NCBI RefSeq assembly: GCF_041749095.1
Contig: NZ_JBGTCA010000143.1
Location: 1 to 13,765, forward strand
Length of the DNA stretch: 13,765 nt
Direction of reading: 5' to 3'
DNA from: Aquiflexum sp041749095
GTDB lineage: Bacteria; Bacteroidota; Bacteroidia; Cytophagales; Cyclobacteriaceae
The position numbers and the translations under genes are program-made. The notes under the pieces are model-generated. The model was not told the origin of the DNA. It did no database searches and was given only the letters and a program-made list of their open reading frames with translations. Of the stretch, positions 7,258 through 13,765 are shown one piece after another; the first letter of the stretch is position 1; each line of letters opens with the position of its first letter.

Positions 7258-7272
7258 ATTACCCATACAATT

Positions 7273-8580
7273 ATGGCAAAGAAAAAATCAAACAAATTAA
7301 TATATATCCTCTTAGGAATATTGGCAGTAGTCATCATTTTCGCAATCATTGGAAGGTCTGCAGGCTGGATCGGTGGTGAAAAAGAAGTCAATGTCGAAAC
7401 CGCAAATGCCAAGAAAACTTCCATCATTGAAAAAGTCAGCGCTTCCGGCGTGGTAGAGCCTGAAATTGAAGTCAAAATGAGTCCTGATGTTGCTGGGGAA
7501 ATTATTGAACTGAATGTTGCTGAGGGAGATTCAGTTAAAATCGGAGACCTTTTGGTTAAAATCCGTCCTGACAATTTCATCTCGGCATTAGATAGGTCAA
7601 GAGCAAACTTAAACCAAAATCAGGCTCAACTTGCACAGTCCAAGGCCAACCTTAAGAGAGCTGAAGCGCAATTTGTGAGAGCTGAACTGGAATTTAAAAG
7701 AAATGAAAAACTCCATCAGGATAAAGTAATTTCGGATGCTGATTGGGAACAATTTCAATCCACCTTCCTTACAGCACAAAATGACCTTGATGCAGCGGAA
7801 CAGTCTGTCCTTGCAGCAGAGTATATTATCAAAAGTGCACAGGCAACTGTGAATGAAGCAGCCGAAAATTTAAGATTGACCAATGTCTATGCCCCTGTCA
7901 GCGGGATTGTCTCACAGCTTTTGGTGGAAAAAGGAGAAAGAGTTGTAGGCACCCAACAAATGGCAGGTACTGAAATGTTGAGACTTGCAGACCTATCAAA
8001 AATGGAAGTTCGGGTCAATGTAAACGAAAATGATATCGTTAGAATCAGCCGGGGAGACACCACCATCATTGACGTTGACTCCTATTCCTATTCCGGTAAG
8101 AAGTTCAAGGGAGTAGTTACTTCTATTGCAAATTCTGCAAATGTAAAAGCAAGTGCTGATGCAGTTACGGAATTTGAAGTCAAAATCAGTATCATAAATG
8201 AATCCTATGCTGATCTGATTACAGACAAAGTAAAATATCCATTTAGACCGGGAATGACAGCAAGTGTAGACATCATAGCCCAGAAAAAAGACAATGTGCT
8301 GTCTGTCCCATTATCTGCCGTTACTACTAGAGAAGATAAGGTAGATTCAGTTTCTAGTGGCACTACAAAAGCAAAGGAACTGGTTTTTGTAGTTGAAGAA
8401 GGAAGGGCTAAAATAAGGGAAATCAAAACCGGGATCTCGGATTTTGACAACATCGAAATATTGGAAGGGATAAATGAGGGTGAGGAATTAATTTCAGGTC
8501 CTTATTTTGTTGTGAGCAAGCAACTAAAGGATAATGATGCTATCAAGGTTACAAAACCAACTGAGGTAGCGAAAAAATAA
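7273..8580 (+). CDS. HlyD/MacA-type periplasmic adaptor (membrane fusion) protein
   Basis: This adaptor would link an inner-membrane pump to the TolC-type channel encoded just upstream. The 435 residues show, in order: a basic N-terminus and one membrane segment (about 9-27); the first half of a biotinyl-lipoyl-like domain (about 55-100, with GEIIELNVAEGDSVKIGDLL); an alpha-helical hairpin (about 101-200, Ala/Gln/Glu-rich); the second lipoyl half with APVSGIVSQLLVEKGERV (207-224); a beta-barrel (about 243-335); and a membrane-proximal domain (about 340-425). It is closest in plan to MacA-like adaptors that work with MacB-type ABC transporters. Neither an ABC permease/ATPase nor an RND pump follows; a terminator begins 10 bp after the stop. 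The pump must be encoded elsewhere. Confidence 0.92.
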   Translation: MAKKKSNKLIYILLGILAVVIIFAIIGRSAGWIGGEKEVNVETANAKKTSIIEKVSASGVVEPEIEVKMSPDVAGEIIELNVAEGDSVKIGDLLVKIRPDNFISALDRSRANLNQNQAQLAQSKANLKRAEAQFVRAELEFKRNEKLHQDKVISDADWEQFQSTFLTAQNDLDAAEQSVLAAEYIIKSAQATVNEAAENLRLTNVYAPVSGIVSQLLVEKGERVVGTQQMAGTEMLRLADLSKMEVRVNVNENDIVRISRGDTTIIDVDSYSYSGKKFKGVVTSIANSANVKASADAVTEFEVKISIINESYADLITDKVKYPFRPGMTASVDIIAQKKDNVLSVPLSAVTTREDKVDSVSSGTTKAKELVFVVEEGRAKIREIKTGISDFDNIEILEGINEGEELISGPYFVVSKQLKDNDAIKVTKPTEVAKK

Positions 8581-8589
8581 AGAAACACT

Positions 8590-8626
8590 AAAAAAGCTTC
8601 CCATTTCATTTGAGGAAGCTTTTTTT
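8590..8626. terminator. Bidirectional terminator between convergent operons
   Basis: Arms 8590-8601 (AAAAAAGCTTCC) and 8614-8625 (its exact complement) enclose a 12-base loop. Read on the plus strand it ends the sdaAB-efflux operon with a run of seven U; read on the minus strand it ends the maf operon with six U. The maf stop codon (8625-8627) falls at the edge of the hairpin. Confidence 0.92.
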
Positions 8627-9203
8627 ATTGCCAATTTTTCAAGGCTTCATAAACCAGGTGTACAGGAAGTCCCATGACAGTAAAATATGAACCTTCAATC
8701 TTTTCTACGGCTATATATCCTATCCATTCCTGAATCCCATAAGCCCCGGCTTTATCAAATGGCTGATAGCAGCCCACATAATGATTAATTTCTTCCCTGG
8801 ACATATCCTTCATGTACACCTTGGTCATATCTGTCATTGTCTGAATCTTCTTATCATCCATTATCGTGACTGCTGTGTAAACAAGGTGCATTTTACCGGA
8901 GAGTTTCTGAAGCATTTGGGCCGCATCTGCAAAATCCTTTGGCTTCACCAGGATTTCCATATCCATCACGACTATAGTATCAGACGCTATAATCAATTCG
9001 GAATTCTTCAGTTCTCCGGAAAAAGCTTTAGCTTTTTTTTCTGATAAATAACCGGCAACTTCCTTTGGGGATAAAGTATCCGGATATCTTTCATCAGTTT
9101 CTTTGGTTCTTTGCTCAAATTCAATCCCGAGACCATCCATTAGCTCTTTCCTCCTGGGCGATCTGGAAGCAAGGATAATTTTTTTATCAAGGTTTATCAT
9201 CAT
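8625..9203 (-). CDS. maf: Maf-family nucleoside triphosphate pyrophosphatase
   Basis: Maf proteins hydrolyse non-canonical or excess nucleoside triphosphates (dTTP and UTP in the YhdE subgroup) to monophosphates and pyrophosphate, in the cytoplasm. The 192-residue protein has the expected length. LASRSPRRKEL (11-21) is the nucleotide-binding signature, SDTIVV (74-79) carries the catalytic-site aspartate Asp75, VKP is at 86-88, and DKAGAYGIQEW (150-160) is the conserved block typical of the dTTP/UTP type. GLPVHLV (178-184) closes the domain. The first ATG (9203) overlaps the upstream TGA by four bases (ATGA), so translation is probably coupled to the DUF1015 gene. A second ATG follows at once and would give a protein one residue shorter. 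It is the last gene of its operon. Confidence 0.95.
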   Translation of the reverse strand: MMINLDKKIILASRSPRRKELMDGLGIEFEQRTKETDERYPDTLSPKEVAGYLSEKKAKAFSGELKNSELIIASDTIVVMDMEILVKPKDFADAAQMLQKLSGKMHLVYTAVTIMDDKKIQTMTDMTKVYMKDMSREEINHYVGCYQPFDKAGAYGIQEWIGYIAVEKIEGSYFTVMGLPVHLVYEALKNWQ

Positions 9204-10498
9204 TTAAAAACTTGATATGGAAATTGAAATTCTTCCTGATGTATAGAACCAAACAGCAGGCCTGACAGTGCTTTGGGATAAAAATACGTTGACTTTTGGG
9301 GCATGGTATAGCCCGATTTACAGACGCCCAAAACCTGGGACATGGGAACATCTTTGGTGATGACAGCGCAAGAAGCTGTTCCTGAGTTCACCTTCGCAAA
9401 ACAGCGATTGAGATTTCTTTCGTAGGCAATGTTATCAGAAAGTCTTTGATCCTTATATGAAATGCCCAATACCTTTTCTATAAAAAAATAATGCAGGACC
9501 ATCAGGTCCACTTCCTTGACCACCTCTGGTATATCCGGACCGAATTCCTCAATTTTCTCCGGAATCAACCTGATTTTATAAGCATTATCTTTGAACACCA
9601 ATCCAAATGCCCATTTTTTCTGAAGAATAAGTTCCCCTATTTCTTCCACATCATTCAGATTTTTGATAATAAAATATTCTTGGGCTTTATGAATTATTTC
9701 CTCCTCATTCAATTCCAGATCGAAGAACAATCTATGGGTAGGAAGGATTTTCAGGTCAAGGGACAGGGCATTGGTAAAATACATCATATGATAATTGTAA
9801 GCCTCATCCCCTGTATGATTTGGATTGGCTACAGTTTTCTCTTTTCTGTAATCAATGGCACTTTGGTACCTATGATGTCCATCCGCCAAAATGATTACTT
9901 TGTCCTGAATGACCTGCAAAAACTCCCTGATAATCCCGGCATCCTGAATAAGGCCCATTACTTCCCGGACTCCCTGATAATCTTCCAGATCATAAATAGG
10001 ATCTTCAATGGCTGCATCCATGTAGGAATCAAGCTGATGATCTGAGTCTTCATAAAGACCATGCGTTGGACTGGGCTGAAATTCTGTGCTCCTTAATATA
10101 TCTGTCCTGTCAGTTACTGCTTTCACAATTGTATTTTCATGCCTGAGGACCATTTCTTCATCCCAATCATAGGCCTTGATCTGCGCAATAAATCCTTTCC
10201 TGCAAGATTCATGCTCCTGACCCGGCAGTCTGAAATATTGATAATAGACATAAATACCCGGGATCTGATCCTGGACAATCACTTTTTCGGATTTCCATTT
10301 TTCCAGTACTTCTCTACCCCTTATTTCGGGGTTGTCTCCAAAGGGGACAGAAATATGAATGCTGTTGTATGGGTTTTCATACAAAGCAATTCTCTGTTTT
10401 TCCGACACCACATCGAATAACGGTGAAGTTAGCTCATCAAGATTTTTTTTAAACCGTGAATGATACCTCCAGCCTTTTATAGGTAATATTTCCGCCAT
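9200..10498 (-). CDS. DUF1015 family protein
   Basis: This encodes 432 residues from the ATG at 10498, which gives the usual DUF1015 N-terminus (MAEILPIKGWRY); an in-frame TTG seven codons earlier lies inside the preceding gene. Conserved blocks are ENPYNSIHIS (41-50), RHENT (119-123) with VTDRTDIL after it, and ADGHHRYQSA (205-214), the most characteristic motif of the family. No transmembrane segments are seen, so it is probably cytoplasmic. The biochemical function of DUF1015 is not established; the His-rich motif suggests metal or phosphate chemistry, but that is only inference. Its start overlaps the stop of the biotin carboxylase gene by one base (TGATG), and its stop overlaps the maf start by four. 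Confidence 0.92.
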   Translation of the reverse strand: MAEILPIKGWRYHSRFKKNLDELTSPLFDVVSEKQRIALYENPYNSIHISVPFGDNPEIRGREVLEKWKSEKVIVQDQIPGIYVYYQYFRLPGQEHESCRKGFIAQIKAYDWDEEMVLRHENTIVKAVTDRTDILRSTEFQPSPTHGLYEDSDHQLDSYMDAAIEDPIYDLEDYQGVREVMGLIQDAGIIREFLQVIQDKVIILADGHHRYQSAIDYRKEKTVANPNHTGDEAYNYHMMYFTNALSLDLKILPTHRLFFDLELNEEEIIHKAQEYFIIKNLNDVEEIGELILQKKWAFGLVFKDNAYKIRLIPEKIEEFGPDIPEVVKEVDLMVLHYFFIEKVLGISYKDQRLSDNIAYERNLNRCFAKVNSGTASCAVITKDVPMSQVLGVCKSGYTMPQKSTYFYPKALSGLLFGSIHQEEFQFPYQVFK

Positions 10499-12000
10499 CA
10501 GATCAATCTGTTTTTCCAATTTGAGCGTTTCGAAAGCGCGCCTTCCCGGCTTTGGGAAATCTTCAAACTCTCCTTCTTTTTATCAAAAATATCTATAGCA
10601 AGACCGGCAAGCAGCTCCTGTTCCTCCTCTGACCAGATAATCTGAAGCATTTCCGGACTGAAAAAATTCTCCACAAATTTTGTATTGAACCTACCGCTTT
10701 TAAATTCTTCATGCTCCATCACAAATCTGCAAAAATCCAAGGTGGTCTCAATTCCTGTGATCTGATAATCATCGATCGCATTGATCATTTTTTGGATTGC
10801 TTTTTCCCTTGTTTCATCATGAACTATCAGCTTGGCAATCATCGGATCATAATAAATCGGTATATCCATTCCCTGTTCAAACCCATCATCAACCCTGATT
10901 CCAGGCCCATGTGGTCTGATATAGGTCTGAAGATTCCCTATATCCGGTAAAAAATTATTCTTTGGATCTTCTGCATAAACCCTGATTTCTACAGCATGGC
11001 CATTGATTTTCAGATCCTCCTGTGAGAAGGACAAAGGCAATCCTTCGGCTATCAATATCTGTTCCTTTACCAGGTCTTTGTTGGTAATCATTTCCGTTAC
11101 AGGATGCTCTACCTGCAAACGGGTGTTCATTTCCAGAAAATAAAAATCCAACTTTTCATCCACTATGAATTCCACAGTACCTGCACCATAATAATCACAT
11201 GCTTTTGCCACTTTCACTGCCGCCTCTCCCATGGCTTTTCTCATTTCGGGCGATACTACCGGAGAAGGTGCTTCCTCAATGACCTTTTGATGTCTTCGCT
11301 GTATGGAACACTCCCTTTCAAAGAGATAAACCACATTCCCCTCTTGGTCGCCAAGCACCTGTATTTCAATATGCTTTGGAGATGTAATGAATTTCTCAAT
11401 AAAAACCGCTCCGTCCCCAAATGCAGATTGAGCTTCCGATATCGCCCTTTGCATCTGTTCTTCAAATTCAGCTTCATTTTCTACTATCCTCATTCCTTTT
11501 CCTCCCCCACCTGCACTGGCTTTGATCAATATTGGATAACCTATTTCCGAAGCCTTCGATTTTGCTGCCGGAATATCAGAAATGGCTTCGTCAGTCCCTG
11601 GCACCATTGGAATTCCGTATTTTGAAACTGCATTTTTGGCAGCCAATTTACTCCCCATCACCTCGATGGATTCAGGTGAAGGCCCGATAAATATTATTCC
11701 GGCTTCGGATACCATTTTTGCAAAGGCCGCATTTTCGGATAAAAATCCATAACCGGGATGAATCGCGTCCACACTGAGTTTTTTACAGGCATCAATTATC
11801 CGGTCTGAAAGTAGGTAAGATTGATTGGAAGGAGGTGGTCCTAGGCATACAGCCTCATCAGCAAATTTGACATGTGGGGCATTTCGGTCGGCTTCACTGA
11901 ATACAGCTACTGTCTTAATTCCCATCTGTCTCGCAGTTCTCATGATCCTGAGACTTATCTCTCCTCGATTGGCTACCAATAGCTTTTTGATCTTGTGCAT
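10498..12000 (-). CDS. accC: Biotin carboxylase subunit of an acyl-CoA carboxylase
   Basis: This subunit carboxylates the biotin of a carrier protein using ATP and bicarbonate, the first half-reaction of acetyl- or propionyl-CoA carboxylase. From the ATG at 12000 the protein has 500 residues; the frame is open 36 codons further up, but that sequence is not family-like. Motifs: KLLVANRGEI (6-15), HPGYGFLSEN (81-90), the ATP-grasp lid KASAGGGGKGMRIV (160-173), HIEIQVLGD (210-218), RRHQKVIEEAPSP (235-247, Lys239) and EMNTRLQVEHPVTE (290-303), with Arg340 matching the catalytic Arg338 of E. coli AccC. It is about 50 residues longer than E. coli AccC, with a charged tail ending SNWKNRLI. The longer form suggests a stand-alone subunit of a propionyl-CoA or related carboxylase, which is inference. 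No biotin carrier or carboxyltransferase gene is in the window. Confidence 0.93.
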   Translation of the reverse strand: MHKIKKLLVANRGEISLRIMRTARQMGIKTVAVFSEADRNAPHVKFADEAVCLGPPPSNQSYLLSDRIIDACKKLSVDAIHPGYGFLSENAAFAKMVSEAGIIFIGPSPESIEVMGSKLAAKNAVSKYGIPMVPGTDEAISDIPAAKSKASEIGYPILIKASAGGGGKGMRIVENEAEFEEQMQRAISEAQSAFGDGAVFIEKFITSPKHIEIQVLGDQEGNVVYLFERECSIQRRHQKVIEEAPSPVVSPEMRKAMGEAAVKVAKACDYYGAGTVEFIVDEKLDFYFLEMNTRLQVEHPVTEMITNKDLVKEQILIAEGLPLSFSQEDLKINGHAVEIRVYAEDPKNNFLPDIGNLQTYIRPHGPGIRVDDGFEQGMDIPIYYDPMIAKLIVHDETREKAIQKMINAIDDYQITGIETTLDFCRFVMEHEEFKSGRFNTKFVENFFSPEMLQIIWSEEEQELLAGLAIDIFDKKKESLKISQSREGALSKRSNWKNRLI

Positions 12001-12091
12001 ATAAGGGTTTATTTCATAAAAAAAACAACAACTGCGAAGTAAACAAAATAATGCCAGTATCTGAAAAGAATGCTTGAATTGAAATGGGATT

Positions 12092-12123
12092 TTTGCAAGG
12101 ATGGACAAATTATGTTAGTTTTA
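12092..12123 (+). promoter_or_regulatory. Possible Bacteroidota-type promoter of the alpha-oxoamine synthase gene
   Basis: TTTG at 12092-12095 is followed after 20 bases by TAGTTTTA at 12116-12123, a one-base mismatch to TAnnTTTG at the preferred spacing. Transcription would begin near 12130, leaving a leader of about 50 bases that includes the mini-ORF at 12170-12178. Confidence 0.45.
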
Positions 12124-12169
12124 CCAGATTTAATGGATGAAATCACCATTACAAAATTGTAAAACCTAA

Positions 12170-12178
12170 ATGTTTTAA
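12170..12178 (+). other. Two-codon mini-ORF (ATG TTT TAA) just upstream of the TTG start
   Basis: ATG at 12170, one codon, and TAA at 12176-12178 lie in the same frame as the gene that follows, with only GCC between the TAA and its TTG start. The TAA rules out the ATG as the start of the main protein. Ribosomes ending here could restart at the TTG, but this is inference; a chance arrangement in AT-rich sequence is possible. Confidence 0.3.
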
Positions 12179-12181
12179 GCC

Positions 12182-13432
12182 TTGGATTTATTCGCAAAAT
12201 TACAAACCAATATTGGTCCTTTGGGCAAGCATTCTGAACTTGCTGAAGGTTATTTTACCTTCCCAAAATTAGAAGGAGAAATTGCCCCCAGAATGAAATT
12301 TCAAGGTAAGGATGTCCTTACCTGGAGTTTGAACAACTACCTTGGATTGGCAAATCACCCGGAAGTCCGAAAAGCAGATAACGAAGCTGCAGCAAAATGG
12401 GGCGCTGCATACCCAATGGGTGCCAGAATGATGTCAGGTCAGACAGACCAACATGAGCAGTTGGAAAGAGAACTGGCCGAATTTGTAGGCAAAGAAAGTT
12501 CTTATCTTCTGAATTACGGCTACCAGGGAATCATGTCGGTCATTGATTCTATTTTAGACAGAAAAGATGTGGTCGTATATGACAGTGAATGTCATGCCTG
12601 TATCATTGATGCGCTGAGGATGCATCTGGGAAAACGCTATGTGTTTCCTCACAACGACATAGAAAACTGTGAAAAGCAACTTCAGAGAGCTTCCAAATTA
12701 GTAGAAGAAACCGGAGGCGGAATTCTTATGATTACAGAAGGTGTTTTCGGAATGACCGGAGATCAGGGCAGACTTGCCGAGATTGTCAAACTCAAGGAGA
12801 AATTTGATTTTAGACTTTTGGTTGATGATGCACATGGATTTGGTACTATGGGAAAAACCGGTGCGGGTACAGCCGAAGAACAGGGAGTACAAGAAGAAGT
12901 AGATTTATATTTTTCCACCTTTGCCAAGTCTATGGCTTCTATTGGTGCCTTCATTGCAGGGGATGCGGATGTTATCCGTTTCTTGAAATACAACATGCGT
13001 TCGCAGATTTTCGCTAAATCACTTCCAATGATCTTTGTTGAAGGTGCTCTGAAACGATTAGAATTATTGAGAAGTCAGCCTGAACTGAAAGACAACCTTT
13101 GGAAAATAGTCAACGCATTGAAAAAAGGTTTGATCGAAAAAGGGTTCAGCATTGGCAGATCCAATTCCCCGGTCACTCCTGTGGTTCTAAATGGCACTAT
13201 AGGTGAAGCTGCTACTTTAAATAAAGACTTAAGAGAGAACTATAAAATATTCTGTTCTGTAGTGATTTATCCTGTTATTCCTAAAGGGATGATAATCCTC
13301 AGATTAATACCTACAGCGGTTCATACATTGGCGGATGTTGATGAAACCATCGCGGCTTTTGAAGCTATAAAAGAAAAATTGACGAGCGGGTATTACAAGA
13401 ATACCGCATATGCGGTTTCCTTTGGAGAATAA
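12182..13432 (+). CDS. Alpha-oxoamine synthase (serine palmitoyltransferase / cysteate acyltransferase-like)
   Basis: This is a PLP enzyme of fold type I that condenses an amino acid with an acyl-thioester, releasing CO2. The 416 residues show SLNNYLGL (49-56), MMSGQTDQHEQLE (83-95), ECHACIIDA (136-144, with His138 expected to stack on PLP), TEGVFGMTGDQG (185-196), the aspartate/histidine block VDDAHGFGTMG (214-224), TFAKSMASIGAFIAG (246-260, with Lys249 the expected Schiff-base lysine), and LRLIPTAVHT (373-382). The start must be TTG at 12182: an in-frame TAA stands at 12176 and the next ATG is at codon 38, inside a conserved stretch. A first step of sphingolipid or sulfonolipid base synthesis is likely; glycine C-acetyltransferase or BioF activity is less likely but not excluded. 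A histone H1-like gene follows on the same strand. Confidence 0.85.
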   Translation: MDLFAKLQTNIGPLGKHSELAEGYFTFPKLEGEIAPRMKFQGKDVLTWSLNNYLGLANHPEVRKADNEAAAKWGAAYPMGARMMSGQTDQHEQLERELAEFVGKESSYLLNYGYQGIMSVIDSILDRKDVVVYDSECHACIIDALRMHLGKRYVFPHNDIENCEKQLQRASKLVEETGGGILMITEGVFGMTGDQGRLAEIVKLKEKFDFRLLVDDAHGFGTMGKTGAGTAEEQGVQEEVDLYFSTFAKSMASIGAFIAGDADVIRFLKYNMRSQIFAKSLPMIFVEGALKRLELLRSQPELKDNLWKIVNALKKGLIEKGFSIGRSNSPVTPVVLNGTIGEAATLNKDLRENYKIFCSVVIYPVIPKGMIILRLIPTAVHTLADVDETIAAFEAIKEKLTSGYYKNTAYAVSFGE

Positions 13433-13534
13433 AAATATTTCAAAAAAAGCCGTTATACTGTGGTTTTATACATATTTTAGCTATATTGACAGCACAATTA
13501 AACTTATCATCAACCAATAAAATTAACTTTTACT

Positions 13535-13711
13535 ATGAGCAGATTTAGCGAAATAAAAGATCTTATCCTAGGCTTGGAAGGAGACTTCGAAAAGTTCTAC
13601 GACAAAAACAACCAAGCTGCAGGTACCCGGGTAAGAAAAGGTATGCAGGATCTTAAGAATTTGGCACAGGACATCCGAAAAGAAGTTCAGGACAAGAAAA
13701 ACGAAGGATAA
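13535..13711 (+). CDS. Histone H1-like (Hc1-type) small DNA-associated protein
   Basis: This 58-residue protein (MSRFSEIKDLILGLEGDFEK at the N-terminus, DIRKEVQDKKNEG at the end) matches the short histone H1-like proteins common in Bacteroidota, related to the N-terminal domain of chlamydial Hc1. It is predicted to be almost entirely helical, with the TRVRKGMQDLKNLAQDIRKEV block (31-51) as its most conserved part. It lacks the Lys/Ala-rich tail of classical Hc1 and H1: I count 12 Lys/Arg against 11 Asp/Glu, so it is nearly neutral. Nucleoid binding is therefore family-based inference. The ATG at 13535 is the first in frame. It lies 102 bp after the alpha-oxoamine synthase gene and is followed at once by a strong terminator. 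TATTTTAG at 13473-13480 could be part of its own promoter. Confidence 0.88.
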   Translation: MSRFSEIKDLILGLEGDFEKFYDKNNQAAGTRVRKGMQDLKNLAQDIRKEVQDKKNEG

Positions 13712-13716
13712 TCAAC

Positions 13717-13747
13717 AAAAAAAGGTGATCAAATGATCACCTTTTTT
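13717..13747 (+). terminator. Rho-independent terminator of the histone-like gene
   Basis: GGTGATC (13724-13730) pairs with GATCACC (13735-13741) around an AAAT loop. The stem is extended by a run of A before it (13717-13723) and six T after it (13742-13747). It begins 6 bases after the stop codon of the histone-like gene. The symmetry means it could also stop transcription arriving from the right. Confidence 0.92.
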
Positions 13748-13765
13748 ATGACTTAAATTTTTTAC

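Noticed and set aside
9491..10045. A 184-codon open frame on the plus strand
   Set aside because: It is antisense to the DUF1015 gene, has no recognisable motif, and is explained by codon bias of the real gene.
11104..11625. A 173-codon open frame on the plus strand
   Set aside because: It lies wholly antisense to the well-supported biotin carboxylase gene, and its composition (rich in His, Cys, Phe) is that of a shadow frame.
12001..12108. Possible 36-residue N-terminal extension of the biotin carboxylase
   Set aside because: The ATG at 12000 gives the standard KLLVANRGEI start; the upstream residues are hydrophobic and Cys-rich, and this stretch belongs to the divergent promoter region.
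1..13765. CRISPR array, defence island, prophage, insertion sequence, tRNA or rRNA
   Set aside because: No regularly spaced repeats, transposase or integrase motifs, terminal inverted repeats or cloverleaf-like sequences were seen; the content is ordinary core metabolism.

Overview
The window looks like a chromosomal segment from a member of the Bacteroidota, most likely Cytophagales and probably Cyclobacteriaceae (the Algoriphagus/Cecembia/Belliella neighbourhood). This placement is inferred from several signs. Protein sequences and AT-rich spacers are of Bacteroidota type, and Shine-Dalgarno signals are almost absent. Promoter-like elements resemble the TTTG / TAnnTTTG pattern. Family content also fits: a DUF2911 lipoprotein, DUF1015, a 58-residue histone H1-like protein, and a long-chain alpha-oxoamine synthase. 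No phage, insertion sequence, CRISPR array, tRNA or rRNA is visible.

Layout. At 1-894 (minus) lies the N-terminal third of a penicillin-acylase-family hydrolase, cut by the window edge just after its catalytic serine. A DUF2911 lipoprotein gene with its own terminator follows (1138-1713, minus). A 430-bp spacer with a direct repeat and a promoter-like element precedes a membrane-anchored endonuclease/exonuclease/phosphatase-family protein (2144-3220, plus). Squeezed behind it is a 35-codon remnant of an RND/MMPL exporter C-terminus on the minus strand (3231-3338). thyA (3446-4240, plus) converges with a PabC-like class IV PLP enzyme (4260-5066, minus).

At 5234-8580 a plus-strand operon joins the beta subunit of iron-sulfur L-serine dehydratase to a TolC-type outer-membrane channel and a HlyD/MacA-type periplasmic adaptor. 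The partner dehydratase subunit and the inner-membrane pump are both missing nearby. A bidirectional terminator (8590-8626) separates it from a tightly packed minus-strand operon, biotin carboxylase - DUF1015 - Maf, whose genes overlap by 1 and 4 bases. Divergent from that operon is an alpha-oxoamine synthase (12182-13432) that must start with TTG, then a histone H1-like gene (13535-13711) with a strong terminator.

How the genes fit together. Most of this is ordinary housekeeping: dTMP and probably folate synthesis, serine breakdown, acyl-CoA carboxylation, nucleotide sanitation and lipid biosynthesis. I see no clear new multi-gene system. The points most worth a second look are the exporter remnant, the serine dehydratase/efflux operon lacking partners, the TTG start with an in-frame two-codon mini-ORF just upstream, and whether the alpha-oxoamine synthase uses serine (sphingolipids) or cysteate (sulfonolipids).
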